A stretch of 64,000 bases of DNA. Source: Rhodoferax sp. Lineage in GTDB: Bacteria; Pseudomonadota; Gammaproteobacteria; Burkholderiales; Burkholderiaceae_C. The stretch is from assembly GCA_024236015.1 (NCBI GenBank), contig JACKLK010000004.1:186001-250000 (forward strand), given 5' to 3'. The translations under genes and the position numbers were made by a program. Under the pieces are notes generated by a model, which was not told the origin of the DNA, made no database searches, and saw nothing but the letters and a program-made list of their open reading frames with translations. Every line of letters starts with the position of its first letter. Position 1 is the first letter of the stretch. This document shows, piece after piece, positions 52,237 through 59,326 of this stretch.

Positions 52237-53442
52237 ATGGCATTTTCGAACACGCCTCCCGTGGGCCGTCGCACGGCCGCCATGACGCCGATCGGCGTCG
52301 AACGCATGGGAGACCAGGCCGACACCTTGGGCGACCGCGACGTGCTGCGGCTGGAGAATCTCGATACCGACCTGCTGCCGCCCGAAGCCGCGTTGCGCAC
52401 CACCGAGCGGGCGGTACGCGACGACGACGCCAACAGCTACCTGCCCTTTCTCGGCCACGACCGGCTGCGCGCCGCGGCCACCGCGCTGGTCGAGCGCAAC
52501 GGCCACCTGGACGTGGGCCACTACGACTGGCGCCGGCAGTGCTTCATCTCGGCCGGCGGCCTGAGCGGAATACTCAACACCTTGCTCGCCCTGCTCGAAC
52601 CCGGCGACGAGGTGGTGCTGACCAGTCCGACCTATGTCGGCCTGATCAACCGGGTCCGCCTGGCCGGCGCCGTGCCGCGTTTCGTGCGCCTGGTGCCGAC
52701 CGCGGGCGGCTGGCGGCTGGACCGCGATTCGGTGGCCTCCGCCGTCAGCGAGCGCACCCGCGCCTTCCTGATCATGAGCCCGTCCATGCCGACCGGCGCC
52801 GTGCTGAACCGCGAGGAATGGGAGCTGATTTGCCAGCACTGCGTGGCGTCCAACAGCTGGATGATCCACGACAGCGCCATGGAACGCATCGTGTTCGGCG
52901 ACGCGCCGCGCCTGCAGCCGCTGCACTTCCCCGGCATGGCCGAACGCACGGTGACGGTCGGCGCCGCGTCCAAGGAATACCGGATGATCGGCTGGCGTGT
53001 CGGCTGGATCGTGTGCCCGATGGCGGCTGCGGAGGCGATCAGCCGGGTGGCGATCGGCAACGTCGTCTGCCCGGTCGGCATCGCCCAGCCGGCGGTGGCC
53101 GACGCCATCGGAGCCCCCGACGATGGCATCGTGGCCTGCACCGCGCAGTGGTCGGCCCGCCACGACGCGATCGTCGCGGGCCTGCGGGCGCGTTACGACG
53201 TGGTGCCGGCCCATGGCGGCTGGTCGCTGCTGGTCGACATGCGGCGCCAGGCGGTCAGCGGCGCCGAGGCCTCGCGCCGCCTGCTCGCGCACGGGGTGGC
53301 CGCCACGTCGATGGAGAACTGGGGCCTGCCCGGCACCGAACATTACCTGCGCCTGGTGTTCGCGAACGAACCGCTGGAGCGGCTGGCGGATCTGCCCCGG
53401 CGATTCGATGCGGCTTTCGCCGATCGGGCCGGCGGGCGCTGA
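52237..53442 (+). CDS. PLP-dependent aminotransferase
   Basis: A 401-residue class I/II aminotransferase. FLGHDRLRAAATALVERNG, LTSPTYVGLINRVRLAG, MSPSMPTGAVLNREEW and the PLP Lys in VGAASKEYRMIGWRVGW are visible. The Asn-Pro-Thr-Gly block is altered to SMPTG. AAGGG lies 7 nt before ATG 52237. It is divergent from, and probably controlled by, the GntR regulator. The amino-acid substrate is unknown. Confidence 0.86.
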   Translation: MAFSNTPPVGRRTAAMTPIGVERMGDQADTLGDRDVLRLENLDTDLLPPEAALRTTERAVRDDDANSYLPFLGHDRLRAAATALVERNGHLDVGHYDWRRQCFISAGGLSGILNTLLALLEPGDEVVLTSPTYVGLINRVRLAGAVPRFVRLVPTAGGWRLDRDSVASAVSERTRAFLIMSPSMPTGAVLNREEWELICQHCVASNSWMIHDSAMERIVFGDAPRLQPLHFPGMAERTVTVGAASKEYRMIGWRVGWIVCPMAAAEAISRVAIGNVVCPVGIAQPAVADAIGAPDDGIVACTAQWSARHDAIVAGLRARYDVVPAHGGWSLLVDMRRQAVSGAEASRRLLAHGVAATSMENWGLPGTEHYLRLVFANEPLERLADLPRRFDAAFADRAGGR

Positions 53443-53474
53443 GCCGGGCCCGCCACCGCGCTGCCGCGGCTCAG
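53439..53474. terminator. Inverted repeat bridging convergent stop codons
   Basis: CTGAGCCG (53439-53446) and CGGCTCAG (53467-53474) are perfect 8-bp inverted copies, each containing the stop codon of one of the two convergent genes (aminotransferase and tsaD). Probable weak bidirectional terminator; no T-tracts. Confidence 0.4.
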
Positions 53475-54574
53475 GCCGTGATCTGGTCCAGCGGCCAGCG
53501 CGGCCGCACGTCGAACGCATATTCGGTGCTGGCCTGCTGCCGGCCCGATTGCAGGCGCATCGCACCGGCCAGCGCGATCATCGCGCCGTTGTCGGTGCAC
53601 AGGTCCAGTTCCGGGTAATGCACGCGCACGCCGCGGTGGGCCATGGCCTCGCCCAGCTGTTGTCGCAGCAGGCGGTTCGCGCCGACTCCGCCGGCCACCA
53701 CCAGGCGCGCCAGCCCGGCATGGGCCATCGCGGCCACCGATTTCTTCACCAGCACCTCGACGATGGCCGCCTCGGTCGATGCCGCGAGGTCGGCGCGGGT
53801 CGTGGCGGGCAGTTGCCGCATCGCCTGGTCCAGCGCCAGGCCCTCGGCCAGGCCATGGGCCGCCACCAGCTTGCGCGCCTGCACCATGACCGCGGTCTTG
53901 AGGCCGGCAAACGAAAAGTCCAGGTTGCCGCTGTGCAGCAGCGGGCGCGGCAGGCGGAACGCGGCCGGATCACCCTGCTGCGCCAGCCGCGACAAGGCCG
54001 GCCCGCCCGGATACGGCAGCCCCATCAGCTTGGCCGACTTGTCGAACGCCTCGCCGGCGGCATCGTCGATGGTCTCGCCGAGCAACCGGTACTGGCCGAC
54101 GCCGTCGACCCGCATCAACTGCGTGTGCCCGCCCGACACCAGCAGGGCCACGAACGGGAACGCAGGCGGGTCCGCGCTCAGGAACGGCGACAGCAGGTGG
54201 CCTTCGAGGTGGTGCACACCCAGCACCGGCTTGCCCAGCCCGGCGCCGAGCGCACAGGCGACCGCAGCGCCGACCAGCAGGGCCCCGGCCAGGCCGGGGC
54301 CGCGGGTGTAGGCCACGACGTCGACCTGGCGCAGGCTGCAATCGGCCGCCTGCATCACCTGGCGTGCCAACGGCAGCACCCGGCGGATATGGTCGCGGCT
54401 GGCCAGTTCCGGCACCACGCCGCCATAGGCCTGGTGCATGTCGATCTGGCTGTGCAAGGCATGCGCGAGCAGCATCGGAACCCCGTCCGGCCGCGAGCGG
54501 ACCAGCGCCACGCCGGTCTCGTCACAGGAGGATTCGATTCCCAGCACCCGCAAGTCGGAAGGTTCTTTCTGCAT
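53471..54574 (-). CDS. tsaD: tRNA N6-threonylcarbamoyladenosine transferase TsaD
   Basis: A 367-residue Kae1/TsaD protein that completes t6A37 formation on ANN-decoding tRNAs with TsaB, TsaE and TsaC. VLGIESSCDETGVALV at the start, the metal site VHHLEGHLLSPF, LLVSGGHTQLM and VVAGGVGANRLLR are diagnostic. Length is slightly above the family norm of about 340, owing to a C-terminal extension. Divergent from nasT. Confidence 0.97.
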   Translation of the reverse strand: MQKEPSDLRVLGIESSCDETGVALVRSRPDGVPMLLAHALHSQIDMHQAYGGVVPELASRDHIRRVLPLARQVMQAADCSLRQVDVVAYTRGPGLAGALLVGAAVACALGAGLGKPVLGVHHLEGHLLSPFLSADPPAFPFVALLVSGGHTQLMRVDGVGQYRLLGETIDDAAGEAFDKSAKLMGLPYPGGPALSRLAQQGDPAAFRLPRPLLHSGNLDFSFAGLKTAVMVQARKLVAAHGLAEGLALDQAMRQLPATTRADLAASTEAAIVEVLVKKSVAAMAHAGLARLVVAGGVGANRLLRQQLGEAMAHRGVRVHYPELDLCTDNGAMIALAGAMRLQSGRQQASTEYAFDVRPRWPLDQITA

Positions 54575-54698
54575 CTGGCCTGAAGTTTAGGTGCAAGCCG
54601 ACCGGGGCCCGGTGCTGCTGCGTGCGCCGCACCGGGAATCGATTGCCGGCGCCCGCCCGCACGGCCACTGGCGCGTTTCTTGCGCCACCAGCGCCATC

Positions 54699-55352
54699 AT
54701 GCAAGCCGCGCTGCGCATCGTCGTCGTCACCCCCGAACCGCCCTCGCTCGAGAGCGCGGCTGTCGGTGCCGGTGGCCAGGGGCAGGACGATCGCTCCCGC
54801 ATCCTGCGCATCGCCTTGCTCGAGAACGGCTTCAACGTGGTCGCGTCCTTGCCGGCCGATGCCTATCTGCGCGAACGGCTGGCCCAGCTCCAGCCCGACA
54901 TGATCGTCGTCGACGCCGAAAGCGAAGTGCGCGACGCCCTCGAACATGTCGTGATGGCCACCCGTGACGAACGCCGGCCCATCGTGCTGTTCACCAACGA
55001 CGGCGACAGCGCCAATGCGCGCCATGCGGTGTCGGCCGGCGTGTCGGCCTACATCGTCGCCGGCCTGTCGAGCGAACGCATCCGCCCCATCCTCGATATC
55101 GCGATGGCGCGGTTCGAGCAGGAACAGGCACTGCGCCAGCAGTTGACCGAAACCCGCAACGCACTGGACGCGCGCACCGCCGAATTACAGGAACGCAAGG
55201 TGATCGACCGGGCCAAGGGGCTGTTGATGCAGCGCCACGGCCTGGGCGAACAGCAGGCCTACGAGAAACTGCGCAAGAGCGCGATGGACAAGAACCTGCG
55301 GCTGGCCGAAGTGGCGCAACGCCTGCTCGACGCATTCGAACTGCTGGACTGA
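54699..55352 (+). CDS. nasT: ANTAR-domain response regulator, NasT type
   Basis: A 217-residue antiterminator. Residues 1-130 form a degenerate receiver domain (ALLENGFNVVASLP, DMIVVDAES, AGVSAYIVAG), then a coiled segment, and residues 155-215 are the RNA-binding ANTAR domain (DRAKGLLMQRHGLGEQQAY .. LAEVAQRLLDA). NasT proteins bind a two-hairpin RNA and prevent termination in nitrate-assimilation leaders when released from NasS. Such a leader lies directly downstream (55506-55640). The ATG beginning MQAALRIVVV is the family start; an upstream extension is unlikely. Confidence 0.9.
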   Translation: MQAALRIVVVTPEPPSLESAAVGAGGQGQDDRSRILRIALLENGFNVVASLPADAYLRERLAQLQPDMIVVDAESEVRDALEHVVMATRDERRPIVLFTNDGDSANARHAVSAGVSAYIVAGLSSERIRPILDIAMARFEQEQALRQQLTETRNALDARTAELQERKVIDRAKGLLMQRHGLGEQQAYEKLRKSAMDKNLRLAEVAQRLLDAFELLD

Positions 55353-55363
55353 AATGGTGCGGC

Positions 55364-55378
55364 GCACAATCTTGGTGC
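55364..55378 (+). promoter_or_regulatory. Candidate NtrC binding site
   Basis: GCACA-N5-GGTGC matches the NtrC consensus GCACC-N5-GGTGC with one mismatch and is centred about 135 bp before the predicted start of nas transcription, a usual enhancer distance. It is nested in a longer inverted repeat (GGTGCGGCG / CGCCGCACC, 55356-55387) just after nasT, which could instead be a transcript hairpin. Confidence 0.5.
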
Positions 55379-55478
55379 CGCCGCACCGGTCGGCCGACGA
55401 CGCGCACGACCCGGCACAAGCCGCGGATCGCGCCGTTTTCCCTCGTACAACGGCATCCGGGCCCATCCGCGGCCAATC

Positions 55479-55493
55479 TGGCATGGCTATTGC
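55479..55493 (+). promoter_or_regulatory. Sigma-54 promoter of the nitrate-assimilation operon
   Basis: TGGCATGGCTATTGC fits TGGCAC-N5-TTGC with a single mismatch; GG (55480-55481) and GC (55492-55493) are separated by exactly 10 nt. The predicted start, about 12 nt further on (near 55505), coincides with the first ANTAR-type hairpin at 55506. Confidence 0.75.
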
Positions 55494-55505
55494 GTAGAGG
55501 CAGGC

Positions 55506-55556
55506 GGCGGCCAACGGCGGTCGCCACAACGGTGCGAACCAATGGCGGTTGGCACC
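55506..55556 (+). ncRNA. Two-hairpin ANTAR-binding RNA motif in nas leader
   Basis: Hairpin 1: GGCGGCC (55506-55512), hexaloop AACGGC, GGTCGCC (55519-55525), 7 bp with one G-U. Linker ACAAC. Hairpin 2: 55531-55556, inner stem AACC/GGTT around hexaloop AATGGC (55541-55546), then one mismatch and a 5-bp outer stem. Both loops have A at position 1 and G at position 4, the rule for RNAs bound by ANTAR proteins such as NasR, EutV and NasT. It lies between the sigma-54 promoter and the terminator. Confidence 0.85.
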
Positions 55557-55568
55557 CCGAATACGGAC

Positions 55569-55640
55569 AAAGGCGTCCCCATTGCCGGTAGCGCGACCCC
55601 ATGGTCGTGCCGCCGGCAATGAGGACGCCTTTTTTTTTTT
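55569..55640 (+). terminator. Regulated intrinsic terminator in the nas leader
   Basis: A long hairpin: AAAGGCGTCC (55569-55578) pairs with GGACGCC plus the first Ts (55623-55632), ATTGCCGG (55581-55588) with CCGGCAAT (55613-55620), and an inner GCGACC/GGTCGT stem caps it. Eleven T follow (55630-55640). It stands 32 bp before the nasS start and 13 nt after the ANTAR hairpins, the expected target of NasT antitermination. Confidence 0.9.
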
Positions 55641-55671
55641 GCCCTGACCGCAGACCGACAAAGGCCCCGAC

Positions 55672-56910
55672 GTGTCCGACCCCGACCGAGCGAACGCCCC
55701 GACACCGACCGCGCAGGACGCGCCGACGCCGATGCCCGGCGGCTCCGACGCGCCGGAACGCGACACGGTGCATATCGGCACCATGGCGCTGACCGACTGC
55801 GCCAGCATCGTGATGGCCCATGAACTGGGCTTCGATCGCAAGTACGGCGTGACCATCGTGCCGCACCGCGAATCGAGCTGGGCGAACGTGCGCGACAAGC
55901 TGGTCCACGGCAGCCTGGACATGGCGCAGGCCCTGTACGGCATGGTGTATGGCATCCACCTGGGCGTGGGCACGTCGGCGGTCGACATGGCGGTGCTGAT
56001 GACGCTCAATCGCAACGGCCAGGGCTTGTCGCTGGCACGGCCGCTGGCCGAGAAAGGCGCGACCGACCTCGCCTCCTTGTGCGCGCTGATGCGCCGCGAA
56101 CCGCGCGCCTACACCTTCGCCCAGACCTTTCCCACCGGCACCCACGCCATGTGGCTGAACTACTGGCTGGCCAGTGGCGGCATCGATCCGCTGACCGAGA
56201 TCCGCTCCATCGTCGTGCCGCCGGCGCAGATGGTCGGTTATGTGCGCAAGGGTTCGATCGACGGGTTCTCCGCCGGCGAACCCTGGAACCATGTCGGCAT
56301 CATGGAAGGCGTGTCGGTGCATGCGGCCGCGTCGCAGGACGTCTGGCCCGACCATCCGGAGAAGGTGCTGGCCACGCGCGGCGACTTCGCGCGCCGGTAT
56401 CCGAACACCGCCCGCGCCGTGATCATGGCGGTGCTCGAGGCCAGCCGGTGGATCGACGCCAATGCCGGCAACCGCATGCGCATGGCCGCAACCATCGCCG
56501 GCAGCGCCTATGTCAACGTGCCGGTCGACGTGATCCGCGAGCGCATCCTGGGCCGCTACCAGGACGGCCTGGGCCGGCAATGGCAGGACACGCGCCCGAT
56601 GCGTTTCTTCGACGACGGCCAGGTCAACTTTCCCTACCTGTCGGACGGCATGTGGTTCCTGACCCAGTTCAAGCGCTGGGGCCTGCTGCGCGCGCATCCC
56701 GACTACCAGGCCACCGCCCGGGCCATCAACCAGACCGCGCTGTACCGGCAGGCCGCATCGCAACTCGGCGTGTCGGCCCCCGAGGGCGACATGCGCACCA
56801 GCCGCCTGATCGACGGCGTGGTGTGGGACGGGACGGACCCGGCCCGTTATGCCGACGGTTTCGCGGTGCAGGCCCGGCCGCGCCATGCACCAGAACCCGT
56901 CACCCCCTGA
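55672..56910 (+). CDS. nasS: NasS-type nitrate/nitrite-sensing protein (NrtA/CmpA family, no signal peptide)
   Basis: A 412-residue NrtA-like protein. It lacks a signal peptide; the first 30 residues are a polar Pro/Ala/Asp-rich segment, so it should be cytoplasmic. IGTMALTDCASIVMAHELG, FPTGTHAMWLNYWLASGG and SAGEPWNHVGIMEG are family landmarks for the nitrate-binding pocket. NasS proteins bind NasT and release it when nitrate or nitrite is present. Translation starts at GTG 55672, 32 bp after the terminator. Unlike the usual nasS-nasT pair, the two genes are split by the regulated leader. Confidence 0.82.
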   Translation: MSDPDRANAPTPTAQDAPTPMPGGSDAPERDTVHIGTMALTDCASIVMAHELGFDRKYGVTIVPHRESSWANVRDKLVHGSLDMAQALYGMVYGIHLGVGTSAVDMAVLMTLNRNGQGLSLARPLAEKGATDLASLCALMRREPRAYTFAQTFPTGTHAMWLNYWLASGGIDPLTEIRSIVVPPAQMVGYVRKGSIDGFSAGEPWNHVGIMEGVSVHAAASQDVWPDHPEKVLATRGDFARRYPNTARAVIMAVLEASRWIDANAGNRMRMAATIAGSAYVNVPVDVIRERILGRYQDGLGRQWQDTRPMRFFDDGQVNFPYLSDGMWFLTQFKRWGLLRAHPDYQATARAINQTALYRQAASQLGVSAPEGDMRTSRLIDGVVWDGTDPARYADGFAVQARPRHAPEPVTP

Positions 56911-56943
56911 CGACGATTTCAACGACCCCCACTGGAGCCCACC

Positions 56944-58320
56944 ATGACCCACAACCCCCATCCCCTGCCCCGGCGCCGCTTCCTGGCCGGAGCCACGGCA
57001 CTCGTCGGTTCGAGCGCCGTGGGCCTGCCCGCGGCCGCGCAGTCCCGGGCCGCGCGCCCCGAGAAGGAATCGCTGAAGTTCGGCTTCATCAAGCTCACCG
57101 ACTGCGCACCGCTGGTCGTGGCCTACGAGAAACACTACTTCGAGGACGAAGGCCTGAACGTCTCGCTCGAGGCCCAGGCGAACTGGAAGGTGCTGCTGGA
57201 CCGCGTCATCGACGGCCAGCTCGACGGCGCCCACATGCTGGCCGGCCAGCCGCTGGGCGCCACCATCGGCTTCGGCACCAAGGCCGACATCGTCACCGCG
57301 TTCAGCATGGACCTCAACGGCAATGCCATCACCGTCTCGAACGCGGTCTGGAACGAGATGAAGCCGCTGCTGCCGATGGAAGGCGGCAAGGTCAAGCATC
57401 CGATCCAGGCCACCGCACTGAAGAAGGTGGTCGACAAATGGAAGTCGCAGGGCAAGCCGTTCAAGATGGGCATGGTGTTCCCGGTGTCCACGCACAACTA
57501 CGAGCTGCGTTACTGGCTCGCCGCCGGCGGCCTGCATCCGGGTTACTACACCAGCAACGACATCAGCGGCACCAAGAGCGCCGACGTGTTGCTGTCGGTG
57601 ACGCCGCCGCCGCAGATGCCCTCGACGATGGAGGCCGGCACGATCCACGGCTATTGCGTCGGTGAACCCTGGAACCAGCAGGCGGTGTTCAAGGGCATCG
57701 GCGTGCCGGTCATCACCGACCACCAGATCTGGAAACACAACCCGGAGAAGGTGTTCGGCGTCACACGCGGCTGGGCCGACAAGAACCCGAACACCCACGT
57801 GGCCGTGGTCAAGGCGCTGATCCGGGCCTGCATGTGGCTCGACGCCAGCATGGCCAACCGCGTCGAGGCGGTGAAGATGTTGTCCCGGTCGAACTACGTC
57901 GGCGCCGACGAGGAGGTGATCGGCAACAGCATGACCGGCAGCTTCGAATTCGAGAAAGGCGACAAGCGGCCGGCACCGGACTTCAACGTGTTCTTCCGCA
58001 ACTTCGCGACCTACCCGTTCTACAGCGACGCCATCTGGTACCTGACGCAGATGCGCCGCTGGGGCCAGATCACCGAGACCAAGCCCGACAGCTGGTACAT
58101 GGACGTCGCGAAGAAGGTCTACCTGCCCGAGGTCTACATGCAGGCGGCCAAGGCGCTGGTGGCGGACGGCAAGGCCAAGGACAGCGACTTCCCGGCCCGG
58201 AGCGACGGCTTCAAGGGCCCGCAGGACGGCTTCATCGACGGCATCGTCTATGACGGCCGCAAGCCCAACGAATACCTGGGCAAGTTCAAGATCGGCCTCA
58301 AGCCGAGCGACACCCTCTGA
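56944..58320 (+). CDS. nrtA: Nitrate ABC transporter substrate-binding protein
   Basis: A 458-residue precursor with a twin-arginine-type signal (RRRFLAGATALVGSSAVG, then AAAQS). The mature protein is an NrtA/CmpA-type nitrate-binding protein: KFGFIKLTDCAPLVVAYEKH, FPVSTHNYELRYWLAAGGLH and CVGEPWNQQAVFKGIG. Export by Tat is likely, unlike its cytoplasmic paralogue NasS just upstream. GGAG precedes the ATG. It supplies nitrate to NrtB and the fused ATPase. Confidence 0.92.
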   Translation: MTHNPHPLPRRRFLAGATALVGSSAVGLPAAAQSRAARPEKESLKFGFIKLTDCAPLVVAYEKHYFEDEGLNVSLEAQANWKVLLDRVIDGQLDGAHMLAGQPLGATIGFGTKADIVTAFSMDLNGNAITVSNAVWNEMKPLLPMEGGKVKHPIQATALKKVVDKWKSQGKPFKMGMVFPVSTHNYELRYWLAAGGLHPGYYTSNDISGTKSADVLLSVTPPPQMPSTMEAGTIHGYCVGEPWNQQAVFKGIGVPVITDHQIWKHNPEKVFGVTRGWADKNPNTHVAVVKALIRACMWLDASMANRVEAVKMLSRSNYVGADEEVIGNSMTGSFEFEKGDKRPAPDFNVFFRNFATYPFYSDAIWYLTQMRRWGQITETKPDSWYMDVAKKVYLPEVYMQAAKALVADGKAKDSDFPARSDGFKGPQDGFIDGIVYDGRKPNEYLGKFKIGLKPSDTL

Positions 58321-58344
58321 TCCGACGCACGGGAGGACTCCGAC

Positions 58345-59310
58345 ATGGAACGGGTACTGAAGATGTTTGGCGGCGCCAACCGCGATCCGCGTGCGCTGGC
58401 ACGCGGCATGGGCACGGCGCTCGTGGTGCCGTTGCTGGCACTGGTGTTGTTCGTCGCGTTGTGGGCCGGCATCGCGCCGCGCATCGAAACCAGCCTGGGC
58501 GCCTTTCCCGGCCCGGTCCAGGTGCTCGAGCAGACCCGGGTGCTGTGGGCCGACCACCTGAACGAGCGGCGCCGCAGTGCCGAGTTCTACCAGCGCCAGG
58601 ACGCACGCAACCAGGAGCGGCTGGCCGAGGACCCGAACTACCAGCCGCGCCACTTCGTCTACAACGGCAAGCCGACCTTCCTGGACCAGATCGTCACCAG
58701 CCTGGTCACGGTGTTCACCGGCTTCCTGCTGGCCACCGTGGTCGCGGTGCCGCTGGGCATCCTGGCGGGCTCCTCGCGCATCGTGCAGGCGGCGATCAAC
58801 CCGATCGTGCAGATCTTCCGGCCGGTCTCTCCGCTGGCCTGGCTGCCGATCGTCACGCTGATCGTCAGCGCGGTGTATGTCACCAGCGGCACGCCGATGT
58901 TCCAGAAGTCGTTCCTGATCTCGGCCATCACGGTCACGCTGTGTTCGCTTTGGACCACGCTGATCAACACCGCGGTGGGCGTGACCTCGGTCGACAAGGA
59001 CCTGGTCAACGTCGGCAAGGTGCTGCAGCTGCCGCTGGGCACGCGGGTGCGCCGCATCATCCTGCCCTCGGCCCTGCCCTACATCTTCACCGGCATGCGG
59101 CTGTCGCTGGGCGTGGGCTGGATGGTGCTGATCGCCGCCGAGATGCTGGCGCAGAACCCGGGCCTGGGCAAGTTCGTCTGGGACGAGTTTCAGAACGGCA
59201 GCTCCGACTCGCTGAGCCGCATCATGGTCGCGGTGCTGACGATCGGCCTGATCGGATTCGCGCTCGATCGCCTGATGCAGCTGCTGCAGCACGCGGTCGA
59301 ACACAAGTAG
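58345..59310 (+). CDS. nrtB: Nitrate ABC transporter permease
   Basis: A 321-residue inner-membrane permease of the NrtB/SsuC group. The EAA loop is KVLQLPLGTRVRRIILPSAL; membrane helices include VVPLLALVLFVALWAGI and SLVTVFTGFLLATVVAVPLG. A charged periplasmic insert (residues 70-105, ERRRSAEFYQRQDARNQERL) follows the first helix. GGGAGGA lies 7 nt before the ATG. 16 bp before the ATPase gene. Confidence 0.92.
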   Translation: MERVLKMFGGANRDPRALARGMGTALVVPLLALVLFVALWAGIAPRIETSLGAFPGPVQVLEQTRVLWADHLNERRRSAEFYQRQDARNQERLAEDPNYQPRHFVYNGKPTFLDQIVTSLVTVFTGFLLATVVAVPLGILAGSSRIVQAAINPIVQIFRPVSPLAWLPIVTLIVSAVYVTSGTPMFQKSFLISAITVTLCSLWTTLINTAVGVTSVDKDLVNVGKVLQLPLGTRVRRIILPSALPYIFTGMRLSLGVGWMVLIAAEMLAQNPGLGKFVWDEFQNGSSDSLSRIMVAVLTIGLIGFALDRLMQLLQHAVEHK

Positions 59311-59326
59311 GCCGGAGCGCAGCACC

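Noticed and set aside
54669..54683. TGGCGC-N5-TTGC resembling a sigma-54 promoter upstream of nasT
   Set aside because: It has the right spacing, but would give a leader of only about 4 nt, and the same bases are explained by a TGGCGC/GCGCCA inverted repeat. The match at 55479 is better and better placed.
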